DNA from: Prevotella sp.
Lineage (GTDB): Bacteria; Bacteroidota; Bacteroidia; Bacteroidales; Bacteroidaceae
Assembly (NCBI GenBank): GCA_015060535.1
Contig: SUYH01000014.1
Location: 1-64,000, forward strand
Length of the DNA stretch: 64,000 nt
Direction: 5' to 3'
Part shown: in pieces, positions 32,394-42,607 of the stretch
How the letters are laid out: every line of letters begins with the position of its first letter
Position numbering within the stretch: position 1 is the stretch's first letter
The notes under the pieces: model-generated
The model's input: only the letters and a program-made list of their open reading frames with translations
What the model was told of the DNA's origin: nothing
The model's database searches: none
Program-made: the position numbers and the translations under genes

Positions 32394-33554
32394 CTAAGGT
32401 TCGCACAGCACGCGGCAAACCTTGTCCTGGAAGGCTTTGCCTTGGGCAGTTCGCATGACACCCTGGTTGATGATGGAGAAGCAGAGCTGATGGCCATTGG
32501 CAGCGGTGCAGTAGCCAGCCAGCGAGGAGATACCTGTAACAGTGCCCGTCTTAGCACGCACATTACCTTGTGCGGCTGTGTTTCGCATGCGGTTCTGCAG
32601 AGTGCCGTCGATACCTGCAATGGGTAGCGATCGGGCCAAATGTTCATAGATATTACTATTGCGCCACGCATAACGCAGCATCATGGTCTCCAGTTCAGTG
32701 CTGACATAATTGTAAAGCGAGAGTCCTGAGCCATCAGCAATGCGATAAGGCAGATTGCCCAATCCGACACGTTTGATCAGCTGACGCACGATGGCAGAAG
32801 CATCGGAGGCTTTACAGAGCGGCTTGCCTGTAGAGGCTGCTATTTGGTAGAACACGGATTCGGCATGGAAATTGTCACTCTTCTTCATCATACGGTCCAT
32901 CACCTGGTCGAGGTTATGGAAACGCGAGCAGATCAGACGTGCGTTGGGAGGACATACAGCATCTCCGGTGGTGACATTCTGCAGCACGACGCCGATGTTG
33001 CTCAACTCCTGCTGCAGGTGGTCGATAAACGTGTCCTGACGTCCCAGCGAAAGCGGATTCAGGCGCGGATTATCATCGTCCCAACACCAGCCCTCGCCAT
33101 ACTCCAGAGGCTCCTTCATCGAGCGGTCGGCATAGATATTGCCACACAGCGTGTCGATGCCCAACTCGTAGAGACGAGCCACCATAAATTTGATATCATC
33201 GTCGGTCAGCATGGGGTCGAAACCTCCCACACAATACAGATTACCCGTCAGTTTGCCTTTACGAATCTGGCCGGTATAGCAGAAACGGGTGCAGAACATA
33301 TAATCGCCACCCAGACGGTCAAGTGCGGTGATGGCGGTGATGACTTTCATCGTAGAGGCAGGGCGCATCATCTGGCGCGCATTATACTGATAAAGTGCAT
33401 GATCGTCAGTCAGGTCGTAAACCATCAGCGACACCTGCGAGGTCTCGAACAATGGGTCGTCGAGCAGCGCATTAAGCTTAGAACGCAGATGTTCTTGGGC
33501 GCTGAGGGCTGTTGCAAAGCAGCATAAAACAAGTAAAAATGCTAATTTCTTCAT
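32394..33554 (-). CDS. dacB: D-alanyl-D-alanine carboxypeptidase/endopeptidase (PBP4)
   Basis: This 386-residue periplasmic penicillin-binding protein trims and opens peptidoglycan cross-links. The ATG at 33554 gives the signal peptide MKKLAFLLVLCCFATALSAQ. Active-site motifs are STMK (S67, K70), SDN (226-228) and KTG (335-337), all in family order. It is shorter than the enterobacterial protein because the inserted domain is reduced. Its promoter, TAACTTTG at 33564-33571 (minus), is interleaved with that of nadB. Confidence 0.93.
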   Translation of the reverse strand: MKKLAFLLVLCCFATALSAQEHLRSKLNALLDDPLFETSQVSLMVYDLTDDHALYQYNARQMMRPASTMKVITAITALDRLGGDYMFCTRFCYTGQIRKGKLTGNLYCVGGFDPMLTDDDIKFMVARLYELGIDTLCGNIYADRSMKEPLEYGEGWCWDDDNPRLNPLSLGRQDTFIDHLQQELSNIGVVLQNVTTGDAVCPPNARLICSRFHNLDQVMDRMMKKSDNFHAESVFYQIAASTGKPLCKASDASAIVRQLIKRVGLGNLPYRIADGSGLSLYNYVSTELETMMLRYAWRNSNIYEHLARSLPIAGIDGTLQNRMRNTAAQGNVRAKTGTVTGISSLAGYCTAANGHQLCFSIINQGVMRTAQGKAFQDKVCRVLCEP

Positions 33555-33563
33555 AATCGCTTG

Positions 33564-33592
33564 CAAAGTTACAAAATTAATTTGTACTTTTG
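33564..33592. promoter_or_regulatory. Interleaved divergent promoters of dacB and nadB
   Basis: TTGCAAAGTTACAAA and TTTGTACTTTTGCAA form a palindrome. The minus -7 is TAACTTTG (33564-33571) and the plus -7 TACTTTTG (33585-33592), 13 bp apart. Confidence 0.65.
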
Positions 33593-33612
33593 CAAACGAT
33601 AAACGAAAAACA

Positions 33613-35202
33613 ATGGTATACAAGTACGATTTCCTGATTATCGGAGCTGGCGTGGCCGGTATGAGCTACGCGCTGAAGGTGGCACGTGCAAAGAAAGGCA
33701 AAATTTGTATGATCTGCAAAACCTCGCTTGACGAGGCTAACACATCGTTCGCACAAGGAGGCGTGGCCTCAGTGACCAATCTCGAGGTAGACAACTTCGA
33801 CAAACACATCGAGGACACCATGATAGCAGGCGACTACATCAGCGACCCACAGGCCGTAGAGCAGGTGGTGCGCATGGCCCCTGAACAGATCCGGGAGCTG
33901 GTGCAGTGGGGTGTCAACTTCGACCGCAAGGAGAATGGCGACTTCGACCTGCATCGCGAGGGTGGACACTCAGAGTTCCGCATCCTGCACCATGCTGACG
34001 ACACTGGTGCTGAGATACAGCGTGGACTGATGGAGGCCGTCAAGGCGTGTCCAGACATCGATGTCAAGGAACATCACTTTGCCGTTGAAATCATCACCCA
34101 GCACCATTTGGGTGTGCGCGTCACACGTCGTTCGCCCAACATCCAGTGCTATGGTGCCTACGTGCTGAACCCCAAGGAGAAGGTAGACACGTATCTGGCC
34201 AAGATGACAGTGCTGTGTACAGGTGGATGCGGTGCTGTATACCTGACCACATCAAACCCCGTCATTGCCACTGGCGACGGCATCGCGATGGCCTATCGTG
34301 CCAAGGCTACCGTAGCCGATATGGAGTTCGTACAGTTCCACCCCACCGTGCTGCACAACCCCAAGGAGACGCACCCTGCCTACCTCATCACGGAGGCGAT
34401 GCGTGGCTATGGCGGCATCCTGAAACTGCCCAATGGTCAGACTTTCATGGAGAAATACGACGAGCGACTCTCGCTGGCACCACGCGACATTGTGGCTCGC
34501 GCCATCGACAAGGAGATGAAGATTCACGGACTGGACCACGTCTGTCTGGACGTCACCCACAAGGACGCCGAAGAGACGCGCCACCACTTCCCCAATATCT
34601 ACCAGAAATGTTTGTCGATGGGCATTGACATCACCCAAGACTATATTCCCGTTCGCCCTGCTGCTCACTACATGTGTGGCGGCATCAAGGTTGACCTGAA
34701 CGGACAATCCAGCATATCACGACTCTACGCATTGGGCGAATGCTCCTGCACTGGACTGCATGGTGGCAACCGCCTGGCATCCAACTCACTCATCGAGGCA
34801 GTGGTCTATGCCGAAACAGCTGCACGCCACTCGCTGGAACATGTCGATCTGTACGACTTCAACACCAGCGTGCCTGAATGGAACGATGAAGGCACGATGA
34901 CCAACGAGGAGAAGGTGCTCATCACGCAGAGCGTGAAGGAGGTAAACCTGATCATGTCGAACTACGTGGGTATCGTACGCTCAGACCTCCGTCTGCATCG
35001 TGCATGGGACCGTCTGGACATGCTCTACGAAGAGACGGAACGCCTCTTCAAACGTGTAAAGGCCAGTCGCGACATCTGCGAGTTGCGTAACATGATCAAC
35101 GTGGGTTATCTGATTACACGCTGGGCCTTGGAGCGTAAGGAGTGTCGTGGTCTGCACTTCACCACCGACTATCCCCATCACGCGTATGATAAAAGCGTTT
35201 AG
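33613..35202 (+). CDS. nadB: L-aspartate oxidase
   Basis: This 529-residue FAD enzyme oxidises aspartate to iminoaspartate, the first step of NAD synthesis. The FAD-binding loop is IIGAGVAGMSYAL (9-21). The substrate region shows NTSFAQGGVASV and the HREGGHSEFRILHHADDTG segment, followed by ATGDGIAMAYRA, FVQFHPT and the C-terminal ALGECSCTGLHGGNRLASNSL. The stop codon falls in a heptamer repeat (35196-35216). The nadA/nadC partners are not in the window. Confidence 0.95.
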   Translation: MVYKYDFLIIGAGVAGMSYALKVARAKKGKICMICKTSLDEANTSFAQGGVASVTNLEVDNFDKHIEDTMIAGDYISDPQAVEQVVRMAPEQIRELVQWGVNFDRKENGDFDLHREGGHSEFRILHHADDTGAEIQRGLMEAVKACPDIDVKEHHFAVEIITQHHLGVRVTRRSPNIQCYGAYVLNPKEKVDTYLAKMTVLCTGGCGAVYLTTSNPVIATGDGIAMAYRAKATVADMEFVQFHPTVLHNPKETHPAYLITEAMRGYGGILKLPNGQTFMEKYDERLSLAPRDIVARAIDKEMKIHGLDHVCLDVTHKDAEETRHHFPNIYQKCLSMGIDITQDYIPVRPAAHYMCGGIKVDLNGQSSISRLYALGECSCTGLHGGNRLASNSLIEAVVYAETAARHSLEHVDLYDFNTSVPEWNDEGTMTNEEKVLITQSVKEVNLIMSNYVGIVRSDLRLHRAWDRLDMLYEETERLFKRVKASRDICELRNMINVGYLITRWALERKECRGLHFTTDYPHHAYDKSV

Positions 35203-35216
35203 AGTTTAGGGGTTAG
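35196..35216. repeat. Heptamer repeat supplying the nadB stop codon
   Basis: GTTTAGA-GTTTAGG-GGTTAGA is the reverse-strand form of the TCTAAAC unit; the TAG of nadB lies in the first copy. Confidence 0.55.
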
Positions 35217-35227
35217 AGAGATTCCTA

Positions 35228-38200
35228 TTATCTCGTTAAGGAGAACTTGAGCGACAGTCCGAAGTCATGGGTTGTCGTAGGATAGCTGCTGCTCGAGAGC
35301 AGAGGCTTGTTGGTCTGGCGATCGTAGTAGGCAGAGAGTGTCATCAGACGCGACAGCGTATAGTCGGCCATGAACGACAGCTTGAAAGCCGAGTTACCAC
35401 TAGATGCTGACGAGGTGCGCGTGGCAATGTCACGCGTGATAGCAGCCTGGTCGCGTAACGAGATGTCCAATCGCAGGTTCAGGTCGTGGTTGATGCCTGA
35501 TTTTTTGTTGCTAGTTGAACTAGTATCACTAGTCTTTCCGGTTCTGCCTGATTGGGCTTTCTTGATCTTACGTGTAGCACCGCTGCCAAACAGGCGGAAA
35601 TCAGAAATCTTATAACCCAGTCCGATAACGAAATCGTTGGAGCGCGACTCGTTGATCTGCACACTCGTCATCGAGAGGTTGAGCACGCGCGAGCGACGAT
35701 ACTCAGCCTTGACCGTCAGGTTGTTATGGAGCGTGACGTCAACACCCAACAAGGGCGAGAACGACTCATTGATGCTGACGGTAGGTACATTCCAGCCCAA
35801 GAGCGATGCCGTCTCGCTGCTACTCGTATAGCTACCCAGAGCGAAGATGCTCTTGTAGGAGTGCGACAGGTTGACCGACTTGAAATGCTCGCTGAACCAA
35901 TGGAGTTTCGACAAGCCAGAATAGCGGATGGTCCAGTTGGGCAACAGTTTGGTCAGCGCAGGCATGAAGTCTAGCGAGCCGCCACCACTGCCCGTATAGG
36001 TATCGAGGAAGGCAGGTATCATGACGGCAGCCGAGTATTGCTTGATGTCCGTCGTGCCGTAATGAGCCATCGCCATCTCACGGAATCTGGGCAGCGCATC
36101 GCAAAAGCGATTAAAGGCTGCCGAGGGATAGCCGCTGTTGGCATCACCAATACCCTCGAATGCTGACGAAATGGATATGGTGGTCATGTTGAACGTACCC
36201 GTCTGGGTGGTAGGCATGCCTGCATACATATACTGTATGCTACGTGAGCGGCTCTCCGTACGCGAGGCGTTCAGGTCAATCTTCAGGTCGCGAATGGGCT
36301 CCAGCGTAGCACGTATCTGCAGGTCGGTAGTCATATTGGTGGTGGCTGGCGTAGCTATACTGTCGGCCATGATGAGCCATCCGTTTTCAGCGGCTTTCTG
36401 CACGTAACTGTCGTCCGTCAGACCAAAGGCGAAGCCCAGTCCTGGTGCCATCACACTACCTGTTCGCTGACCCAGCATGTCACCCACGTCAGGCACAAAT
36501 CCTGGCAACGACATGGAGTACTGGTTGCGATAGCTAATGCCGATAGAGCGTACCATCATCAACAGGCGTGCTGCACTCTGGGCAGGCTTATACCACCACT
36601 CGTTCTCCAGTGACGGCTTTGCAGTAACCGTCAACTTGACGACTGCTGTATCGCGATTCTTGATGAGAATCTTGTTCTGGTCGACCACCTTATATTTAAT
36701 AGGGTACATGCGCCCGTCGCGTGTGTGAGCTGTCACGATGAGCCGTTTCGATTTCTTATTGTGGGTGATGGTGAAGCTGCTGTCAGGGCGTAGCGTCAGC
36801 TCTTTCTGGAAAGCGTTTTTGTTTTTGGGGAGCTGGGCGTCAGGGGTCTTGCTGGTAGGACTAGTCTTACTAGTAGTACTAGTCTTACTAGTTTTACTAG
36901 TCTTAGTTACTTTAGTGATGGGCTTGCGGAAACGCTCGTTGACCTTCTTGAGGAAGAGGAAGTGGTTGTAGAGCGTCTCCATATTGAAATTGCCGTTGAT
37001 GTTCAGCTGGCGATTGTTCGAGATGGTGTTACCCAGACTGGTACCATCAGTCAGTTCCGTACCACGCACCCAGTTGTAGGTAGCATTATACGATGCGTCA
37101 GAGGTCACCCAGTCGAAGATGGGCAGCTTATTCAGCGGTAACTGATAGGAAGCCGTGAACGTCTGGCGATAGTCCAGCGGCCGACCGAAGTGCTTGATGC
37201 TCTGCCATACGGAGTCCTTCCACGCCTCATAGTGTTCTGGATAGAGGTCCTTGTTGACAGGCAGGTTGCTCAGCGGCTGTTCGATCTCAGCCTGAGTGCC
37301 CGACTGGAAATTCATGTGCAGGTTCTTGGTCAGGTCCCAGCGCATGGAGAAACTACGGTTCCACAGGAACTGCGAATTGAAGGTGACAGGCAGACGCGAG
37401 CCTCCCAAATCCTCCATGTTACGTTCCTGCAACTCATAGTAGTTACGTAGAATCTCCGAGTTGAAAGTGACGTTCTGCGGTAGCCAGTTCAGGGCGAGAG
37501 TCTTAGGCAGATTCATCCACTTCGACTTGCTCTTCGATTTCTTGAACGGTTCCCACGCCTTGTAGACGGGCGTATAGCTGTAGTTCAGCGCACCACGCCA
37601 GCGGTCCTCTGTCTCATATACGGTAGTCTGTCCTGAGCTATAGCGATGCGAATGGCTATAAGAGAACGAGAAGTTAGCAGGGTCGTAGGGCATGGGGTGA
37701 CGCTTGGTCTTGATGCCGAAGCGCACATTCGACAGCGAGAAGTTGGTATTGGTGGTCTTGGTGACGGCAATGCTCTCTATCGAGTCGCGTTCATGCTGGT
37801 TGATGGTCGCATCGAGTGCATCGTCCAGCTCCATATCCGTATCCAGCGGGTTATACTTCGGACGTGTCTCCTCCTTGGTAATCGAGTAGTACAGCGGAGC
37901 CGTCACCTTCATCTTGTCAGGGAAGAACTTACCCAGCTCGACATTGGTGGTCAGCGAATAGGTCTTGTAGTCTTCCTTCGAACGGGCTGCCACGCCATCC
38001 TCCAGGCCTCCGAATCCCTCCGTCACGATCTTACCCGTCAGGTTGACCGTAGCGACGTCAGAGAGTTGCATGTTCAGTGCTCCAGATGCTGCCCAGCCAC
38101 CTGTGCTGACCACGTCCATCAGGCGCAGCTCGTTCACCCATACCTCGCCCGACTTGATGGTTCCTGACAGGTTGCGCACACCAATCATCATCGTCTTCAC

Positions 38201-41200
38201 CTCGCCCAGCGACGGGTTACCCATAATGCTCACCTTGTTGTTGGGATGGTTGGGGTCGTAGTCGGAGAAGAGCCTGTTGAAGCTGCCCGTTCCTGCGGCA
38301 CGTGCCTTGTTGCGTGCCTTCTTCAGCTTGGTGAAGAGGCTCAGGTCGACGTCCAGCATATTGGCCTCAGGCCATACGGCACGACAGTCGTTCAGATTGT
38401 ATTTATTGTAGTCGCTGCGATCAGGTGTCAGCTTCAGGGGTATCACGTATTCGTAGTAGTTGCTGGTGTAGTCGCTACCCATACGGATGAAGACTGCCAG
38501 TTGGTCGTCGCTCAGGTTATTGTCGTTGATGAGATGGTTGGCGTGCACGAACATCTGCATGTGCTGATACTGGCGCAGGTCGAGTGTGGTATTACGATAG
38601 ACGGCCTTCGACTCACCCGTCGATAGATTCTTCACCACCATGTTCAGCGCCTGCTCGTTGGCCTCTGTCAGCTGGGGCTGTGAGGGGTCTGTCACACGCG
38701 AGATGCCCGGAGGCAGTACGTAGTTCACAGGGCGCTTGTTGTTGTTCTCTTCGATGTTGACGGCGCTGACCTCAATCGTACCGCTATTGCTGCCTGTGGT
38801 CAGGGCCTGCTCGTAGATGCGCCATTCACCACGCACCAAGTCGAGCGAGCCAAAGCGCAGCACGATGGGCTTGGTGAAGTGGGTCAGGAACATACGCATG
38901 AAACGGATGCTCGTCAGGTCGACGGAGCCCTGTTTGTTGGTGTATTGCGACAGAGGGATGCGGAACTGGTACCACTTCACCGTCTCGCGACTGCCATTGC
39001 GCAGGGTGACTGCGGCCTCACGGATGTCCGTGATGAAGTTTTGGCCCACCTGCATGTCCTGCGGACGGATGCTCACCTGGTATTGCAGGTAGCGCTCATA
39101 CTCGTTCAGCGTATAGTCTTGGTTGATATCCTCAACGTCAGGATAGGTCTTATACGAGGTATCATAGCCCTCAGGCTGCTGGTCGCTGTCTGGCGAGTTG
39201 CCCTGTGGCATGTTGATACGCTTGTAACGCTCCAGGATAGAAGCCTTGCGATCGTCCAGATCAGAGCCTCTGAAGTAGTGGTAGTTGTCGTTGGCTGGGT
39301 CGGCAATCCACGCTGAGCGCACGCTGTCGTTCACCACCACGTTGCTGAGGAAGTTGGCATAGGCGGGATAGGTCAGCTCCTCGTCATCCGTCAGACCGTT
39401 CAGTCCGACGTCCTGCTTGGCTCGTGCACCACTTGTCGTGGCGAAGGCGTAGGTCTGTGTGGCCTGCTGGGGAATCTTACCCCACGGTGTCCGGCTGAAC
39501 GTTCCAGTACCGTCGACAGGCATACCACTCTCGTAGAACTTCTTGCCGTCGCGCAGGATGTCCTCACTCACCTCACCCAGGTCGATGAACAGGTCGCCGC
39601 CATAGTCGGCAGCATCACTCTGTTGGCTGGTATAGATGAAGGGGTCCAGCAGCCAGAACTCGATATACTCGACGTTGGCAGCCTCGAAGTCGTTGGTGTC
39701 CAGCTTGCGCATCATGCCGCCCCAGCGCTGATAGGGGTTGCGTAGCGTACCGTTGGGATTGACATCGGTATTCAGGTTATAGGGGCCGCGTTCCTCAGGA
39801 TAGTAGGCCAGATCGAGCACGTTGAGCGTATTGGTGGCTCCGCTGTAGGTCGACTGGTTGCGGTTGGGATAGAGCTCGTTCACGTAGACGGCTCTGACGT
39901 AGTGGTTCGACAGCTGGTCGAGGTCGCTCTTGATATGAGCTGGCGTCAGGCTGGACGAACGGTAGGTGAACAGCGGGTCGATGTTGTACCAAGCCAGCAG
40001 CGAGCGGTTGAAGCCGCTGGTCACCGAGTCGTTGGCATATTCGCTGAAATATTTAGGTACACTGGAGAGCACCCACGACTTAGGTTCAGAGACGCTGATG
40101 CCGTTCTTGGCACTCTCAAAGTCGTCGATATATGAGGCATTATCCTGTGTGCCGCTGGCTGTGCCTGCTATCAGATGGGCAAACTCGCCCGTAAAGGTGA
40201 TCTGCGAGGGCTGGGTGCAATGCAGGAAGGGCAGCTTGTCAAGCATACGTGTGAGCCACTGGCTCTCCTTCTTCCAGTTGACGTTCAGACCCCACAGCGT
40301 GTTCTTCAGCGGCTCCGAACCCATCGTCACCTTCGACGTCAGCGCCTGCTCTGACAGATGCTGCAGCGTACCACCTATCTGGAAATCCTTTGAGAAGTCG
40401 TACTCCCAGTTGAAGCCGAACATACGCTTGCGCTGCATGCCGTATTCCGTGTTCGACTCCAGCGACACGTTGACGTTCGTTCCGGCATCGATGATGCTTT
40501 GGTTCAGGATGGTCACCTCGCCAGCTGAGTAGTCGACGCTATAGTCGGAACCCTCCGTCAGTATCACACCACCTGCCGTGACTACCACAGAGCCCTGTGG
40601 CACGTTATAGGCACCCAGCGAGATGACATTGGCCGAAGTGCCCTTGAACTGGCCCACCAGTAAGTACTTGTTTTTGTTCGTCATCTGGCGTGCTGCCGTA
40701 CGCGTGGTGTCATAGAGTTCTTCGAAGGTGTATTTAGCAATGCTGTCCTCAGGCAGCCCACATTTCTTCAGGAAGTCGTACATCGTCTTGCCAAAAGGCT
40801 CGGCTGATGGGAAGAATACGCGTCCGTTGCTGATGGTATAGCCCTCGACATAGTCGAAATAGCCGTTGGGATTCACGCGGTTGTTGTCGTCCAAGCGGTC
40901 ACAGCCCAGTCCGCGCAACAGGGTGGTATTCTTCGACCTCGAGTCAGGGATATAGCTCAGGTAGACGCCTGCCGTATCACTCTGGTACTTGATGTCCAGA
41001 CGGAAACGGGTGCGCTCGACGGTGGATGCCAGGTAGTAGACGTTCTTCATCATCAGGTCCCAGTTGGGCTGGTGCGGACTGTTGCTCGTGTTCTTCAGCG
41101 CCTTCACGTAAAGGGCCTGTTGGGCATTGTCCGTCTGGTCGGCAGCAAACTCACCCACACGGAAGGTCTGTCCATTATAAGTGAACTCATAGGCCACAGC

Positions 41201-42604
41201 CAGCACTTGGTCGGTCTGCAGCGTGCTCTTCAGCGAGATATAGCCCAGCGCAGCATTCAGCGTGTATTCTGACGATGTGAGCAGTCGGGCTGCCGACAGT
41301 TTCTCATAGTCCTCACCACCCGTGAAGGCACCTTCCAGCACACTGGTTGTCTGGTCGATATTTCGCGCTTCAGCATAGGTGGTGGTCAGTTGCTTATATT
41401 CGTTGTTGGCATTGTTCTGTGGGGTCGACGATGTCGTGCCGCTACCCCCCCATTTCTCCGCCGTGCTCTCGCCCAGATCTGAAAAGGCCACGATATTACG
41501 CGTGTTCGATGTCGTACCCGTCTTGTTGGTCACCCACACCTCTACCCTTGTCACGTTGATGCCCGTCGTCAGGTTAGGCAACTGCTGCATAGCGGCATCA
41601 TAGTGTTCGCGGAAATAGCGCGACAGGAAGAAGTGGCGGTTCTCCTCGTAGTTGGCCACGTTCAGCTGGAAGGGTGTGGTCTGCGTGCCACCTTTCGACG
41701 ACACGCTCTTGCTGGTCGAATTTTTCTGCGAGATGACGGTCTGCAACTTCAGTTTGCCAAACTGCATGTCCGTACGGATACCAAACAGGCTGCTGGCACC
41801 CTTCACCAGCGAGTTGTTCGAGGGGAAGGTGACGTTACCGGCCTCGACCAGCTTGATGATCTCGTCTTCCTTGCCTTCGTAGCGCAGCTTGATGTTCTTC
41901 GTGTCGAAGTCGAAGGTAGCGTCGGTATTGTAGTTCAACGACATGTTCACCTTGTCGCCCACCTTACCCGTCACGTTCAGGTTGATCTTCTCGTCGAAGT
42001 CGATGGCTTTGGTATTACGGTTGGCCTCGGGCAGCGAGGGGTTGTCGATGCTCTTCAGCGTGCCACCCAGCTTCAGCTCGGCCGTTCCTTGCGTCTTGAT
42101 GCGCACACCACCAGGGCCGAATATCTTCTCGGCAGGTCCCAGGTCGAAGTGCATGTCGGCAAAGTTGAATTTCTCCTTGCCCTTATTGGCTACATTCTCT
42201 GCGTCTTTCTTGCGGAAGAAGCGCTGCATCTCGCGTTTCTCGCTCCACGCATGGTATTCCTCAGGGGTCATCAGTACGGGGGCATTCAGATACGAGTCAC
42301 CTATCTTCGAGCCAATCACGTACATGCCCGTCGAGTCGTTATACTCCACCTCCTGACGGATATTCTCAGGCAACCGCAGGTCGATGACCGACGAGTCCAG
42401 ATCGGCCACCTCCACAGGTGCTATCTTCTGTATGCGCCAGCGCGCGTGCAAAAGCGAGTCAGGGATGGTATCCTCCTCTACCTTCAGCACAGGTTGCTCC
42501 TTGGCCGCAACCTTCCGTCGCGACTTGGTATCCTGCGGCGTCGTGGCCAATGCCGTCATGCTCAGCAGGACTATTGCAAGATAGAGCAACCTCTTCCTTC
42601 TCAC
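35228..42604 (-). CDS. sprA: Type IX secretion translocon SprA (Sov)
   Basis: This 2458-residue outer-membrane protein is the 36-strand translocation pore of the type IX system. It starts with GTG at 42604, 3 bp after the ruvA stop, giving a signal peptide beginning MRRKRLLYLAIVLLSM. SprA landmarks include FNFADMHFDLGPAEKIFGPGGVRIKTQG near residue 145 and the plug/barrel region with GFNWEYDFSKDFQIGGTLQH. Two Thr-Ser-rich inserts, encoded by ACTAGT repeats (36860-36901, 35510-35533), interrupt loop regions. The ruvA-sprA order is common in Bacteroidetes. Length is typical for the family. Confidence 0.95.
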   Translation of the reverse strand: MRRKRLLYLAIVLLSMTALATTPQDTKSRRKVAAKEQPVLKVEEDTIPDSLLHARWRIQKIAPVEVADLDSSVIDLRLPENIRQEVEYNDSTGMYVIGSKIGDSYLNAPVLMTPEEYHAWSEKREMQRFFRKKDAENVANKGKEKFNFADMHFDLGPAEKIFGPGGVRIKTQGTAELKLGGTLKSIDNPSLPEANRNTKAIDFDEKINLNVTGKVGDKVNMSLNYNTDATFDFDTKNIKLRYEGKEDEIIKLVEAGNVTFPSNNSLVKGASSLFGIRTDMQFGKLKLQTVISQKNSTSKSVSSKGGTQTTPFQLNVANYEENRHFFLSRYFREHYDAAMQQLPNLTTGINVTRVEVWVTNKTGTTSNTRNIVAFSDLGESTAEKWGGSGTTSSTPQNNANNEYKQLTTTYAEARNIDQTTSVLEGAFTGGEDYEKLSAARLLTSSEYTLNAALGYISLKSTLQTDQVLAVAYEFTYNGQTFRVGEFAADQTDNAQQALYVKALKNTSNSPHQPNWDLMMKNVYYLASTVERTRFRLDIKYQSDTAGVYLSYIPDSRSKNTTLLRGLGCDRLDDNNRVNPNGYFDYVEGYTISNGRVFFPSAEPFGKTMYDFLKKCGLPEDSIAKYTFEELYDTTRTAARQMTNKNKYLLVGQFKGTSANVISLGAYNVPQGSVVVTAGGVILTEGSDYSVDYSAGEVTILNQSIIDAGTNVNVSLESNTEYGMQRKRMFGFNWEYDFSKDFQIGGTLQHLSEQALTSKVTMGSEPLKNTLWGLNVNWKKESQWLTRMLDKLPFLHCTQPSQITFTGEFAHLIAGTASGTQDNASYIDDFESAKNGISVSEPKSWVLSSVPKYFSEYANDSVTSGFNRSLLAWYNIDPLFTYRSSSLTPAHIKSDLDQLSNHYVRAVYVNELYPNRNQSTYSGATNTLNVLDLAYYPEERGPYNLNTDVNPNGTLRNPYQRWGGMMRKLDTNDFEAANVEYIEFWLLDPFIYTSQQSDAADYGGDLFIDLGEVSEDILRDGKKFYESGMPVDGTGTFSRTPWGKIPQQATQTYAFATTSGARAKQDVGLNGLTDDEELTYPAYANFLSNVVVNDSVRSAWIADPANDNYHYFRGSDLDDRKASILERYKRINMPQGNSPDSDQQPEGYDTSYKTYPDVEDINQDYTLNEYERYLQYQVSIRPQDMQVGQNFITDIREAAVTLRNGSRETVKWYQFRIPLSQYTNKQGSVDLTSIRFMRMFLTHFTKPIVLRFGSLDLVRGEWRIYEQALTTGSNSGTIEVSAVNIEENNNKRPVNYVLPPGISRVTDPSQPQLTEANEQALNMVVKNLSTGESKAVYRNTTLDLRQYQHMQMFVHANHLINDNNLSDDQLAVFIRMGSDYTSNYYEYVIPLKLTPDRSDYNKYNLNDCRAVWPEANMLDVDLSLFTKLKKARNKARAAGTGSFNRLFSDYDPNHPNNKVSIMGNPSLGEVKTMMIGVRNLSGTIKSGEVWVNELRLMDVVSTGGWAASGALNMQLSDVATVNLTGKIVTEGFGGLEDGVAARSKEDYKTYSLTTNVELGKFFPDKMKVTAPLYYSITKEETRPKYNPLDTDMELDDALDATINQHERDSIESIAVTKTTNTNFSLSNVRFGIKTKRHPMPYDPANFSFSYSHSHRYSSGQTTVYETEDRWRGALNYSYTPVYKAWEPFKKSKSKSKWMNLPKTLALNWLPQNVTFNSEILRNYYELQERNMEDLGGSRLPVTFNSQFLWNRSFSMRWDLTKNLHMNFQSGTQAEIEQPLSNLPVNKDLYPEHYEAWKDSVWQSIKHFGRPLDYRQTFTASYQLPLNKLPIFDWVTSDASYNATYNWVRGTELTDGTSLGNTISNNRQLNINGNFNMETLYNHFLFLKKVNERFRKPITKVTKTSKTSKTSTTSKTSPTSKTPDAQLPKNKNAFQKELTLRPDSSFTITHNKKSKRLIVTAHTRDGRMYPIKYKVVDQNKILIKNRDTAVVKLTVTAKPSLENEWWYKPAQSAARLLMMVRSIGISYRNQYSMSLPGFVPDVGDMLGQRTGSVMAPGLGFAFGLTDDSYVQKAAENGWLIMADSIATPATTNMTTDLQIRATLEPIRDLKIDLNASRTESRSRSIQYMYAGMPTTQTGTFNMTTISISSAFEGIGDANSGYPSAAFNRFCDALPRFREMAMAHYGTTDIKQYSAAVMIPAFLDTYTGSGGGSLDFMPALTKLLPNWTIRYSGLSKLHWFSEHFKSVNLSHSYKSIFALGSYTSSSETASLLGWNVPTVSINESFSPLLGVDVTLHNNLTVKAEYRRSRVLNLSMTSVQINESRSNDFVIGLGYKISDFRLFGSGATRKIKKAQSGRTGKTSDTSSTSNKKSGINHDLNLRLDISLRDQAAITRDIATRTSSASSGNSAFKLSFMADYTLSRLMTLSAYYDRQTNKPLLSSSSYPTTTHDFGLSLKFSLTR
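35510..35533. repeat. ACTAGT 9-bp repeat in sprA, second site
   Basis: GCTAGT-TGA-ACTAGT-ATC-ACTAGT: three 9-bp units, coding on the minus strand for TSDTSSTS in a C-terminal loop. Confidence 0.75.
36860..36901. repeat. ACTAGT 9-bp repeat in sprA, first site
   Basis: Five ACTAGT hexamers at exact 9-bp spacing (separated by CTT, AGT, CTT, TTT) encode a TSKTSTTSKTS-type stretch. Confidence 0.85.
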
Positions 42605-42607
42605 TTC

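Noticed and set aside
32369..32671. Upstream extension of mutY
   Set aside because: It is antisense to dacB and precedes the promoter-like TAATTTCG and the conserved N-terminus.
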